A DNA stretch of 64,000 bases from Mauremys mutica (taxonomy: Eukaryota > Chordata > Testudines > Geoemydidae). How positions within the stretch are numbered: the stretch's first letter is position 1; each line of letters begins with the position of its first letter. The stretch lies in the NCBI RefSeq assembly GCF_020497125.1, contig NC_059072.1, positions 271,294,045-271,358,044 on the forward strand, written 5' to 3'. Positions 1 to 9,449 of this stretch are shown here, one piece after another. The notes under the pieces are model-generated. The model had not been told where the DNA came from and ran no database searches. It worked only from the letters and a program-made list of their open reading frames with translations. The position numbers were made by a program, and so were the translations under genes.

Positions 1-493
1 ACATTGGCATGTAGCTACTGTAAGGGTATGTCTACACTACAAGACTATTTCGAATCAACTTAATTCGAATTTGTGGAATCGACCTTATGAAGTCGAAGTT
101 GTGTATCCACACTAAATACACTAGTTCGACTGTGTGAGTCCACAGTAACGGGGCCAGTGTCGACTTTGGAAGCGGTGCACTGTGGGAAGCTATCCCACAG
201 TTCCCGCACTCCCCGCTGCCCATTGGAATCCTGGGATTTCCCCCCAATGCATGCTGGGGGGAAAAATGTGTCGAGGGTGGTTTTGGGTAACTGTCATCAT
301 TGAACCATCAATCACGCCCTCCCTCCCTCCCTACCTGAAAGCGCCTGCGGGCAATCTCTTCGTGCACTTTTCTGCTCAGTGACAGCGCGGGCGCCACAGC
401 ACTTTGAGCACAGATCCCGCTGCAGTTATGGCCGTTGTCAACTCCTCGCACCTTATCGTCCACCTCTTCCACAGTCAGCTGCTGAGAAATAGG

Positions 494-831
494 GCTACTT
501 TTCAATGGTGCTGCGAGCACTAGTGGACCATGGGGGACGTTTTACCAACATCAACGTCGGGTGGCCAGGCAAAGTTCATGACGTGCATGTTTTCAGGAAC
601 TCTGGTCTGTTTAGACGCCTGCAGGAAGGTAGTTTCTTCCCGGACCACAAAATAAGTCTTGGGGATGTGCAGATGCCTATAGTGATCGTCGGGGACCCAG
701 CCTACCTGCTAATGCCCTGGCTCGTGAAGCTCTGTGCAGGCGCCTTGCACAGCGACAAGGAACTCTTCAAGTACCAGCGAGCAGTGAGCAGCGTGACCTG
801 TGACTGTTCAGTTTCTTTACAGAGAAGCTGA
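494..831 (+). pseudogene. Harbinger transposase fragment (DDE_Tnp_4 / HARBI1-like)
   Basis: The frame encodes about 110 residues with a block typical of Harbinger transposases: Y-F-S-M-V-L.ALVDH.GRFTNI.VGWPGKVHD..VFRNSGLF, then a GDPAYLLMPWL motif whose Asp (codon near 700) corresponds to the second catalytic acid of the DDE domain. The region that should carry the first Asp (a G.LDGTHI-type motif) is missing upstream, where the frame also breaks at an AAATAG near 489. Downstream, after ELFKYQ, the frame jumps to unrelated residues and stops at 829-831, so the catalytic Glu and the C-terminal helices are deleted. It cannot be active. It is transcribed toward the minus-strand Myb-like gene. 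Confidence 0.88.
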
Positions 832-927
832 ACCTGCCCCTGTTTCTTTACCAAGTTACTGTTGACTAGCATCTGCAGTTACATACCCCGCCCACCCCGC
901 TTCCCCAACTTCCAACACACGTTTAAA

Positions 928-972
928 AATAAAATACATGTTCCACTGTAACTTTACAAAGGTTTCTTTATT
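928..972. terminator. Convergent poly(A) signals of the two transposon genes
   Basis: AATAAA on the plus strand at 928-933 lies about 100 bases after the transposase stop codon. TTTATT at 967-972 is an AATAAA on the minus strand, pointing the opposite way. A second minus-strand AATAAA (plus TTTATT, 1494-1499) lies about 70 bases after the Myb-like exon 2 stop. The arrangement fits two tail-to-tail genes sharing a terminator region. Use of these signals is inferred from position only. Confidence 0.6.
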
Positions 973-984
973 GATGACTTTGCG

Positions 985-1239
985 TTACAGGGTTGAAACC
1001 GGGACACGAACTGTGCTGGGTAGGGTGTGCAGTGATGTAAAGACCGCCTCTAAACTCGAGGAATGACAGGCTCCTGCTCCCAGAGCGGTCTGCAGTGCCG
1101 GACTGGATGTTTCAACGGAGCCTGCCATCCCTCCTTTTTGGGGGCTGTGTGCGGGGGCTATGTGGCCTTTTGGCGGGGGAGGACGGATACAGATTCCTCT
1201 GCTGTGTGGCTCTGTGGTCCAGGACAGGGACCGTTGCAT
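985..1239 (-). pseudogene. Second, degenerate copy of the Myb-like gene tail
   Basis: Read on the minus strand, this segment contains CIRPPPPKGHIAPAHSP followed by KGG. It resembles CNRPPPPQSPIPPSP in the proline-rich C terminus of exon 2 at 1567-2036. The DNA is also alike: both carry a block with TGGCGGGGGAGG followed by a GGCTCTGTG motif (about 1120-1230 versus 1640-1740). I read this as an internal duplication of the 3' end of the minus-strand gene, or as the tail of a second element. Its own minus-strand poly(A) signal would be the one at 967-972. Confidence 0.5.
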
Positions 1240-1566
1240 GAGATCTGTAACCCCCCTCCCCTGCTACAAAGTCACGTACCCCCCCACCCACACAGAACCT
1301 GCAAACCACCTCCCATACCGACCAGGGTGCGTACTGACTGCAGTGTGTGTGTGACCTGCTGCTGATCCTGCCCCCATGTCTGTACCCTGGTAAAGGTGAT
1401 TGTCCTGTCAAATTACCAACCCCCTTCCCCCGCTTCAAACACAGTCTCCTCTAAAAGAACATGACAGAAACAGTAATTAAAAGAAAAGTATTTTTTATTA
1501 TCAACTAGACAATTAGGGGATGAAACTGGGATGGGGGCTTGGGTGAGGCGGGAAGGAAAGGACTTC

Positions 1567-2036
1567 TCAAAATTTAGGGTATGAGAGCTTTTGGGTACTT
1601 GAGCACTCTGCTGGGGTGCAGTGACAGTTTACACGGCCTCTGGCGCCCCTCCTTCTGGTTATTTTGGGTGAGGGGGGTATGGGACTTTGTGGCGGGGGAG
1701 GGCGGTTGCAGATACACTTCAAGGGGGCTCTGTGCTCCTGCCTGCGGTCCTGCAGAACATCCACAAGGCGCAGGAGCATGTCCGTTTGCTCCCTCATTAG
1801 TCCAAGCAGCGTTTGAGTTGCCTGCTTGTCTTCCTCACGCCACCTCTCCTCCCGTTCGCTGTGTGAGCGCTGGTACAGAGAGAGGGTCTCCCTCCACTGG
1901 CTCTGCTGGTCCACCTCATCTCGGGAGCACCCCATAAGTTCAGCGAACATCTCGTCCCGTGTCTTTTTCTTTCGCCACCTAATCTTTGCCAGCCTCTGTG
2001 AGGGGGATGCAGTGGCGGGTCTGGGGACAGTCGAAG
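1567..2036 (-). pseudogene. Myb/SANT-like accessory protein, exon 2
   Basis: This is an open frame of about 155 residues on the minus strand, starting after a plausible splice acceptor (CCATCACACAG just before 2036). It begins S-Q-R-L-A-K-I-R-W-R-K-K-K-T-R-D-E-M-F, a basic patch followed by EMFAELM. A long charged helical region rich in Glu, Arg and Gln (REERWREEDKQATQTLLGLM) follows, then a proline-rich tail. Harbinger accessory proteins of this type bind DNA through an N-terminal Myb/SANT-like domain and help import the transposase. Exon 1 is at 3969-4492. This exon itself is uninterrupted, but the gene is dead because of stops in exon 1. The start codon is not in this exon. Confidence 0.75.
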
Positions 2037-2105
2037 CTGTGTGATGGGAAAAAGGGAGTGAATTCCTTGCAAAGATACATTTTTGCGAACAATGAACACA
2101 GTCTA

Positions 2106-3370
2106 GTCTGTCTCTGTGAATTCTGGGTTGAGATCCCAGTGCCTGATGGGGCAAAAACCATTTTCGCGGGTGGTTCTGGGTAAATGTCGTCAGTCATCCC
2201 TTCCTCCGGGAAAGCTACAGCAGACAATCATTTCAAGCCCATTTTCCCTGGATTGCCCTGGCAGACGCCACAGCGTGGAAACCATGGAGCCTGTTTTGCC
2301 TTTTGTACCTGTCACCGTATGTGTACTAGATGCCGCTGACAGAGGCGGTCCAGCAGCGCTACACAGCAGCATGCTTTTGCTTTTGCATGACAGCAGAGAT
2401 GGTTACCAGCCATATTGTACCATCTACCATACCATAAATTGGTAATAAGATGGGCACGGTTACCAGTCCTTTTGCACTGCACCATTTGCTGCTGTCATAA
2501 GTGCCCCTGGCTGCTCTTAGCCAGGGGCGCGAAAGCCAAAATTGGGAATGACTCCCTGAGTCAATCCCTCCTTTTTGGTATCTAAAAATAGAATCAGTCC
2601 TGCCTAGAATATGGGCAAGTGTACTAGAGAACCACTGTATCAGAGAACCAGAGAGCACAGCTGCTCTGTGTCAGATCCTGCATAGATTATGAGCTGTATG
2701 CTATTCACAGGGGGTGCTCCTGCAACAACCCCACCTGTTCATTCCATTCTTCCCCAGCCTTCCTGGGCTACCATACCATTGTCCCCCCACTTGTGTGATG
2801 AAGTAATAAAGAATGCAGGAATAAGACACAGTGACTTGTTAGTGAGAAATGAGTGGAAGGCAGCCTCCAGTTGCTATGATAGTCCAGATAGGACATTAAG
2901 GAGTGTGGAGGAGAGGAGCCCAGCATCCTGCTGCTAGTCCAGGGGCAATTGAATCTTTCTTTACACATGAAGGGTGGGGGCTGACAGAGCTCAGCCCCCT
3001 GTTGCTATGATGACGATGGTTATCAGCCATACTGTACCATCTACCAGGAAAAATTAGGGCCAGGTGCCCTTGATCGACCTAACAGATGCTAGTCAGCATG
3101 GTTACCAGTCCTTTTGCACTGCCCCATGTGCCAATAGGCTGATGATGACGATGGATATCAGTCTTATTGTACCATCAGCCATCCATAGCGTGGGGGGAGC
3201 AAGGATGTTGGTGTTGAGTGCTGCACCATCGCGTCTATCTGCAGCATTCAGTAAAGATAGGGTGACATGTAAAAGAGTCAAGAGAGGATTGTTTTCCCTT
3301 TCACTTCCGGGGGTGGGTGGGGGGCTGCGTAAATTGCCGAGCTATGCCCTGACCCACCGCGGACACTGTT
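2106..3370 (+). repeat. Left-end-like Harbinger module within the Myb-like gene intron
   Basis: The stretch GGGTGGTTCTGGGTAAATGT (2168-2187) and the bases after it repeat the layout of 265-330 (a GGTGGTTTTGGGTAACTGTC block followed by CCCTCCCTCC and a GAAAGC motif). So a left-end or leader region appears a second time, some 1.9 kb inside the element. It also holds five degenerate copies of a motif of about 28 bases beginning GGTTACCAG (2401, 2458, 3018, 3100 and 3153). No convincing coding frame. It either came from a second inserted element or is an internal duplication. Confidence 0.55.
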
Positions 3371-3611
3371 TTTGACCCTAGAAGCATTTGGAGCTCAGCC
3401 AAGAATGCAAATCCTTTTCGGAGACAGCAGGAACTGTGGGATACCTTGCGTCCTCAGTCCCCCCTCCCTCCATGAGCGTCCATTTGATTCTTTGGGTTTC
3501 CGTTACGCTTGTCACGCAGCAGCGTGCTGAGTCTCTGCTATGCCGTCTGTCCGGAGATTTTTTAAAAATACTTTGGACCAGGCGTAACATTACAGTAATT
3601 CCCCTAATTAG

Positions 3612-3959
3612 ATGCAGGAGTCTCCGAGCGAGATCACCCTGAGGACGGTCACTGAAGGAGATAGAGAGCGCATGCTGCGTGAAAGCCAGCACAAACCAGG
3701 GCCCTATGCAGCCGTGCTCGGGGAGGCAGTGCTCCCTGAGTATCTCATGAAAGCCTCGCGTGGAAAAGTGTGCTACCACGGAGCACCCAATAAGGCAGCT
3801 CTCCCCAGCAACCTCCTGCGGAGGCTTTTCGATTACCTCCAGGAGAGCTTCGTGGAGATCTCCCAGGAGGATTTCTGTTTTATCCCCATATATAGAGAGA
3901 CCTCCTTTTCACATACTTCAGATTCCTGTTATATTAAGAATAAAAGTTTACATGGTTAA
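3612..3959 (+). CDS. Unrecognised 115-residue frame in the Myb-like gene intron
   Basis: A plus-strand frame starts at ATG 3612 and runs to 3959, opposite to the Myb-like gene and inside its predicted intron. Its middle (KVCYHGAPNKAALPSNLLRR) has the look of conserved coding sequence: balanced composition and a predicted amphipathic stretch. The last 25 residues look like read-through. I recall a similar K-V-x-Y-H...NKAALP...LL block in other turtle Harbinger elements, but that is memory, not a search. Function is unknown. It may be a third transposon gene, an old captured exon, or a chance frame. Confidence 0.35.
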   Translation: MQESPSEITLRTVTEGDRERMLRESQHKPGPYAAVLGEAVLPEYLMKASRGKVCYHGAPNKAALPSNLLRRLFDYLQESFVEISQEDFCFIPIYRETSFSHTSDSCYIKNKSLHG

Positions 3960-3968
3960 AGCACGTAC

Positions 3969-4492
3969 CGACTGCTCCTTCCCCTGATTCAGGATCCGGG
4001 TTAACGGCCGGGGAGGGTTGGTAGGGGATCTCCGTGACGGTGATGAAGAGATCCTGGCTGTCGGGGAAACCAGCGTTGTAAGCGCTGTCGCCTGCCTCGT
4101 CCTCCACAAACCCTGCCTCATCTTCCCCGTCCGCGAACATCGCCGAGGAACTGGCCGTCGACACTGTCCCATCGTCAGAGTCCACGGTCACTGGTGGGGC
4201 AGTGGTGGCAGGCTCCGTAGCGTCCGTTTGCCGCTTTGATTTTTTGGTAGCCTTGTCTGGGGTCCTTGATTTTCACGCGGTGCTGCGTTGCATCCCGGCT
4301 GTATCCTCTGTCTCTCATGGCTTTGGAGACCTTCTCGTAGGTCTTTGCATTCCGTTTTTTGGAGCGCAGCTCCGAAAGCACAGACTCCTCGCCCCACACA
4401 CCGATCAGATCCAAGAGTTCCCGGTCAGTCTATGCTGGGTCCCTCTTTCTATTCAGAGATTACATGAACTCCTCTGCTGGAGAGCTCTGCAT
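3969..4492 (-). pseudogene. Myb/SANT-like accessory protein, exon 1
   Basis: Translation starts at the minus-strand ATG at 4492-4490 (MQSSPAEEF). It contains ELLDLIGVWGEESVLSELRS, then KTYEKVSKAMRDRGYSRD and Q.RVKIKDPRQGYQK, the tryptophan-spaced three-helix pattern of the Myb/SANT-like DNA-binding domain in Harbinger accessory proteins. An acidic linker (VDSDDGTVS...DGEDEAGFVEDE) follows in a shifted frame. A donor-like GTACGT at plus 3963-3968 would end the exon. Two nonsense codons are present: TAA at 4462-4460 and TAG at 4432-4430, the latter where a Trp is expected. An internal deletion near 4212 also changes frame. The gene is a pseudogene. Confidence 0.8.
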
Positions 4493-4885
4493 CGCTGCCG
4501 GTGCTGCTGAGCTCGCCCCGATGTCCAACCACAAAGTGAGATTCTAACTGTCCAGACAGGAAAAGGAATTCAAATTTTCCCGGGACTTTTCCTGTGTGGC
4601 TGGTCAGAGCATCCAAGCTCGGACTGCTGTCCAGAGCGTCAACAGAGTGGTGCAGTGTGGGATAGCTCCCGGAGCTAGTAAGTTCGATTTGCATCCACAC
4701 CTAGCCTAATTTGACATAGCCATGTCGAATTTAGCACTACTCCCCTCGTCGGGGTGGAGTACCGAATTCGAACTAAAGAGCCCTCTAGGTCGAATTAAAT
4801 GGCTTCCTGGTGTGGACGGGTGCGCAGTTAATTCAAATTAACGCTGCTAAATTCGAATTAAAGTCCTAGTGTAGACCAGGCCTAA

Positions 4886-5186
4886 GATTCCTTTGGGGCT
4901 GCAATATAGCCAAACTGAAAATGCAATAAAAGAAGGATGCAAATTAAATAAAACATCATGCTCAAATTTTGTCTAGAGTGCACAAGGTGTGAAAGATGTA
5001 GCAAAGTCAAACAGGTTTTAAGAGGAATTGCACACAGCGGATGACAGAATATGGATTCTTGTAGGACTTTTAGGTGCCAACAAATCAAACCCCTCACCCA
5101 TTGTGTCATTAACTAGATTTACTGAAAGGAAAGGGATGTTTCTGACTAACCAGCCCACTTTTTACTTTACTAGTTTTTGAAACTAT
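4886..5186. other. Short unassigned spacer between transposon and CR1
   Basis: About 300 bases of ordinary AT-rich sequence between the Harbinger target site and the point where CR1 coding similarity begins. I see no gene, tandem repeat or RNA motif in it. Confidence 0.5.
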
Positions 5187-7489
5187 GGTTATGCACAGAC
5201 AATCCAGGAAGTTTCTGGAAAGTGTAGGGGACAATTTCCTGGTGCAAGTGCTGGAGGAACCAACTAGGGGAAAAGCTCTTCTTGCCCTGCTGCTCACAAA
5301 CAGGGAAGAAATAGTAGAGGAAGCAATAGTGGATGGGAACCTGGGAGGCAGTGACCATGAGATGGTCGAGTTCAGGATCCTGACACAAGGAAGAAAGGAG
5401 AGCAGTAGAACAGAGACCCTGGACTTCAGAAAAGCAGACTTCGACTCCCTCAGGGAACTGATGGGCAAGGTCCCCTGGGAGAATAACATGACGGGGAAAG
5501 GAGTCGAGAAAAGCTGGCTGTATTTTAAAGAATCCTTATTGAGGTTGCAGGAACAAACCATCCCGATGTGTAGGAGGAAAAGTAAATATGGCAGGCGACC
5601 AGCTTGGCTTAACAGTGAAATCCTTGCTCGTCTTAAACACAAAAAAACAGCTTACAAGAAGTGGAAGATTGGACAAATATCCAGGGAGGAGTATAAAAGT
5701 ATTGCTCAGGCATGGAGGAGTGAAATTAGGAAGGCCAAATCACACTTGGAGTTGCAGCTAGCTGGAGATGTTAGGAGTAACAAGAAAGGTTTCTTCAGGT
5801 ATGTTAGCAACAAGAAGAAAGTCAAGGAAAGTGTGGGCCCCTTGCTGAATGAGTGAGGGAACCTAGTGACAGAGGATGTGGAGAAAGCTAGTGTACTCAA
5901 TGCTTTTTTTGCCTCTGTCTTCACAGACAAGGTCAGCTCCCAGACAGCTGCACTCTGCAGCACGGTATGGGGAGGAGGTGACCAGGTCTCTGTGGAGAAA
6001 GAAGTAGTTCGGGACTATTTAGAAAAGCTGGACGAGCACAAGTCCATGGGGCTGGATGCGCTGCATCCGAGGGTGCTAAAGGAGTTGGCCAAAGAGATTG
6101 CAGAGCCATTGGCCATTATCTTTGAAAAATCATGGCGATCGGGGGAGGTCCCGGATGACTGGGAAAAGGCTAATGTAGCGCCCATCTTTAAAAAAGGAAA
6201 GAAGGAAGATCCAGGGAACTACAGGCCAATCAGTCTCACTTCAGTCCATGGAAAAATCATGGAACAGGTCTTCAAGGAATCAATTCTGAACCACTTAAAG
6301 GAGGGGAAAGTGATCAGGAACAGTCAGCATGGATTCACCAAGGGCAAGTCATGCCTGACTAACCTAATTGCCTTCTATGATGAGATAACCAGCTCTGTGG
6401 ATGAGGGGAAAGCAGTGGATGTGCTATTTCTGGACTTTAGCAAAGCTTTTGATACAGTCTCCCACAGTATTCTTGCCAGCAAGTTAAAGAAGTCTGGGCT
6501 GGATGAATGGACGGTAAGGTGGATAGAAAACTGGCTAGATGGTCGGGCTCAACGGGCAGTGATCAATGGTTCCATGTCTAGTTGGCAGCCAGTATCAAGT
6601 GGAGTGCCCCAAGGGTCGGTGCTGGGGCCAGTTTTGTTCAATATCTTCATTAACGATCTGGAGGATGGTGTGGACTGCACCCTTAGCAAGTTTCCAGATG
6701 ACACTAAACTGGGAGGAGTGGTTGATACGCTGGAGGGTAGGGATAGGATACAGAGGGACCTAGACAAATTAGAGGATTGGGCCAAAAGAAATCTGACGAG
6801 GTTCAACAAGGACAAATGCAGAGTCCTGCATTTAGGACGGAAGAATCCCATGCACTGCTATAGACTAGGGACCGAATGGCTGGGCAGCAGTTCTGCAGAA
6901 AAGGACCTAGGGGTTATGGTGGACGAAAAGCTGAATATGAGTCAACAGTGTGCCCTTGTTGCCAAGAAGGCTAATGGCATTTTGGGTTGTATAAGTAGGG
7001 GCATTTCCAGCAGATCGAGGGACGTGATCATTCCCCTCTATTCAGCACTGGTGAGGCCTCATTTGGAGTACTGTGTCCAGTTTTGGGCCCCACACTACAA
7101 GAAGGATGTAAATTGGAGAGAGTCCAGCGGAGGGCCACAAAAATGATTAGGGGGCTGGAGCACATGACTTACGAGGAGAGGCTGAGGGAACTGGGATTGT
7201 TTAGCCTGCAGAAGAGAAGAATGAGGGGGGATTTGATAGCTGCTTTTAACTACCTGAAAGGGGGTTCCAAAGAGGCTGGATCTAGACTGTTCTCAGTGGT
7301 AGAAGATGACAGAACAAGGAGTAATGGTCTCAAGTTTCAGAGGGGGAGGTTTAGGTTGGACATTAGGAAAACTTTTTCACTAGTAGGGTGGTGAAGCACT
7401 GGAATGGGTTACCTAGGGAGGTGGTGGAATCTCCTTCCTTAGAGGTTTTTAAGGTCAGGCTTGACAAAGCCCTGGCTGGGATGATTTAG
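5187..7489 (+). pseudogene. CR1 ORF2: endonuclease C-terminus plus reverse transcriptase
   Basis: The frame opens in the C-terminal part of an APE-type endonuclease (LEEPTRG, then GGSDHEMVEFRI with the conserved Ser-Asp-His). A linker rich in Lys and Arg follows, then the reverse transcriptase: [61 protein letters not shown] and the active-site block. That block reads FPDD instead of the usual FADD. The tail [20 protein letters not shown] is the CR1 thumb/connection region. Disruptions are one in-frame TGA (5854-5856), a frameshift near 7110-7140, and a single-base loss near 7377. The natural stop is 7487-7489. Few lesions suggest a moderately young insertion, but it is not active. Confidence 0.92.
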
Positions 7490-7588
7490 TTGGGTTTGGT
7501 CCTGCTTTGAGCAGGGGGTTGGACTAGATGACCTCCTGAGGTCCCTTCCAACCCTGAGATTCTATGATTCTGAGATTCTATGATTCTA
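5187..7588 (+). mobile_element. CR1 LINE, 5'-truncated (copy 1)
   Basis: This is a long CR1-type non-LTR retrotransposon starting within the endonuclease domain and ending with the classic CR1 tail: GGACTAGATGACCTCCTGAG, then CCTTCCAACCCTGAGATTCT and a short ATTCTATGATTCT repeat (7553-7588). The 3' tail and 5' truncation fit target-primed reverse transcription with incomplete synthesis. The coding frame is unusually complete for a fossil (see the separate entry). Other copies in the window are at 35951-36350 (minus) and 47357-49036. Confidence 0.95.
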
Positions 7589-7671
7589 CTGTGTACAGCT
7601 CTTGAAAGCTGGAGAACTGTTTCCTCAAATGATATTGCAAAGAACCACAACAACATAACAAAAATCACAGT

Positions 7672-7725
7672 GAAAGGTTTCAGAGTGGTAGGCATAAGCT
7701 TTGTGAGCTAAAACCCACATAAAAA
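7672..7725 (+). repeat. Short fragment of an interspersed retroelement tail
   Basis: TTTCAGAGTGGTAGGCATAAGC and the following GTGAGCT match two distant parts of a repeat also seen at 26147-26268 (minus) and 40919-41088: a segment near TCAGAGTAGC and another near GCATAAGCTTTCGTG. The fragment is internally deleted. I suspect a Penelope-like or similar element, but the family assignment is uncertain. Confidence 0.4.
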
Positions 7726-9098
7726 TCATAGTGTGATTTTTCTCTCCTCCCTTTCTGGAAAGATTGTTTGAAGTTTGGTTGACCCCTTGGTTAATACAAT
7801 TCCCAGAGGGTATTTCAAAATACATCAGGTCAGGTTAATTTCAGATATATCATACTCCCAAATGATCCTTCTGCTTCTGGCAGGGAGGGGGAAAACTTTC
7901 TTCATATTTAATTCAGGAAGACTTGCCAGTGAAGGCACTTCAAATATTTCTTATCTGCCTCCCAGTTTGAGGCTGGATCCCAAAGAATCTGTACAGAGTT
8001 GCCTTCAAAGCAGGGACCTCCCAAGCAGCCTTCTTGTTCTCCAAAGTCTCCCCTTTCATTAAAACAAGACAAAAGACAATGAAAAGTAAATCTGTAGCTG
8101 TTGTGATTGCAAAGAAAACCTTTAAAATGTGAACTAGGTTGTAACTGATGCAGCAACGCCTGCCTGGGTGAGCAGAGAGACATGAACTGCCCCATTTGTC
8201 TCAATTCACTGATAATACTTTAAATATCAACGTTTAATTATTTAGCTGCTCAGAGCATGGAAGGAAAGGCAGGAAGGATCTTATTATGAAGCGCTACATA
8301 ATCTATTCAGAGTGATGGCACCATGAGAAGGTGTGGTTTAGGAGAGTGCTAGCTATTTATTTCTGCTCCTGTCCCCATCAGGAAGGATCCAAACCCAGGA
8401 GCTTAGGAGAGTTCAGCAGGACATTTGCATCCCAATGCAGGGAGAGCCAAGCCCAACGGAATCCAGAGAGTATATGTGATCACATTGTGCATTTTATCAG
8501 TATCTCATGTGGGTGGAGCTTGGAAGAGTACTACAACCTTCCCCTGCCCCCCTCCCCAATTTGAACCTCACTTCACAGAGACTATAAGTCTGATGTTAAA
8601 ACATTGGAGTTTAAAGTATTAAACTTAATAATCTCCTTCCTTCCGATTGTAGAATTAGATGAGCTTGGCAAGATTCTGTCATGAAACAAAAACATGGAAA
8701 GAGATTTTCCTTTTTGAGAAAGTCTCTCAAAGCTCTTGCAAATCACTTCTCAATCCCACTTCTTCCAGGAATCCTTCCTATTTTTTACTCCAAACAAACC
8801 ACACCACCAACCTCTCAACAGTCCCTGGTTTCCAGGACTGCCCTGCTTGACCCACAAAACCTCCTGAGTCCTGACAGAAGCAGCTCCTACCCCGTAGGGC
8901 TGACTGGGCTCGGATCCCTATTCTGGGCATTGCAACCTGGCTACAGGGTCGCAGCACTGCTCAGGTTTGGAACAGCCCAAATTTGAGTGAGTAGCATTAC
9001 AACCCTGTGTGCCAGGGACCAGGTCACAATCCCCAGAGCAAGGAGCTGAAAAATGAGTAAACTCTATTGTTAAAATTAATTTTAGCTTATTGACCAGC
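7726..9098. other. Unassigned intergenic stretch
   Basis: No recognisable gene or RNA. Open frames here are short and without motifs. The segment around 8920-9020 (repeated ACAACC, CAGGG and GGTCACA words) may be an old LTR or repeat relic that I cannot name. Confidence 0.4.
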
Positions 9099-9106
9099 AT
9101 CTAAAA

Positions 9107-9441
9107 CAGGGATTGGCAATCTTTGACACGCGGCCCACCAGTGTAAGCACCGTGGCAGGCCGGGCCGGTTTGTTTATGTGCCGCGTCCGCAGGTTCAGCT
9201 GATCACTGCTCCCACTGGCTACAGTTCACCGTCCCAGGCCAATGGGGGCGGCGGGAAGCAGCGTGGGCTGAGGGATGTGCTGGCCGCCGCTTCCCACAGC
9301 CCCCATTGGCCTGGAGTGTTGAACCACGGCCAGTGGGAGCCACGATTGGCTGAACCTGTGGATGTGGCAGGTAAACAAACCGGCCTGGCCTGTGAGGGTG
9401 CTTACCCTGGCAGATCGCGTGCCAAAGGTTGCCGATCCCTG
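9107..9441. mobile_element. hAT-type foldback MITE, first terminus type
   Basis: Terminal inverted repeats CAGGGATTGGCAATCTTTG and (inverted) CAGGGATCGGCAACCTTTGG enclose 335 bases, most of which fold back on themselves around GGCCAATGGGGGCGG...CCCCCATTGGCC. Perfect 8-bp target duplications ATCTAAAA lie at 9099-9106 and 9442-9449, the length made by hAT transposases. There is no coding capacity. The same subfamily is seen at 12782, 41687 and 50897. Confidence 0.92.
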
Positions 9442-9449
9442 ATCTAAAA

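Larger units (their letters stand above)
24..4882. mobile_element. Harbinger-type DNA transposon, composite, inactive
   Basis: The ends are imperfect inverted repeats: GGGTATGTCTACACTACA on the left, and the right end read inversely begins GGCCTGGTCTACACTAGG. Direct TAA copies at 21-23 and 4883-4885 match the 3-bp target preference of PIF/Harbinger elements. Inside are a plus-strand transposase remnant and a minus-strand Myb/SANT-like gene in two exons, the usual two-gene content of the superfamily. Several modules occur twice: a left-end-like block (about 190-330 and again about 2106-2240) and a proline-rich tail of the Myb-like gene. This suggests two related elements merged or one was internally duplicated. 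Deletions and stop codons in both genes make it non-autonomous. Confidence 0.9.

Noticed and set aside
5185..7146. CR1 reverse transcriptase as an intact gene
   Set aside because: An in-frame TGA at 5854-5856, two frameshifts and the FPDD change show that it is a fossil.
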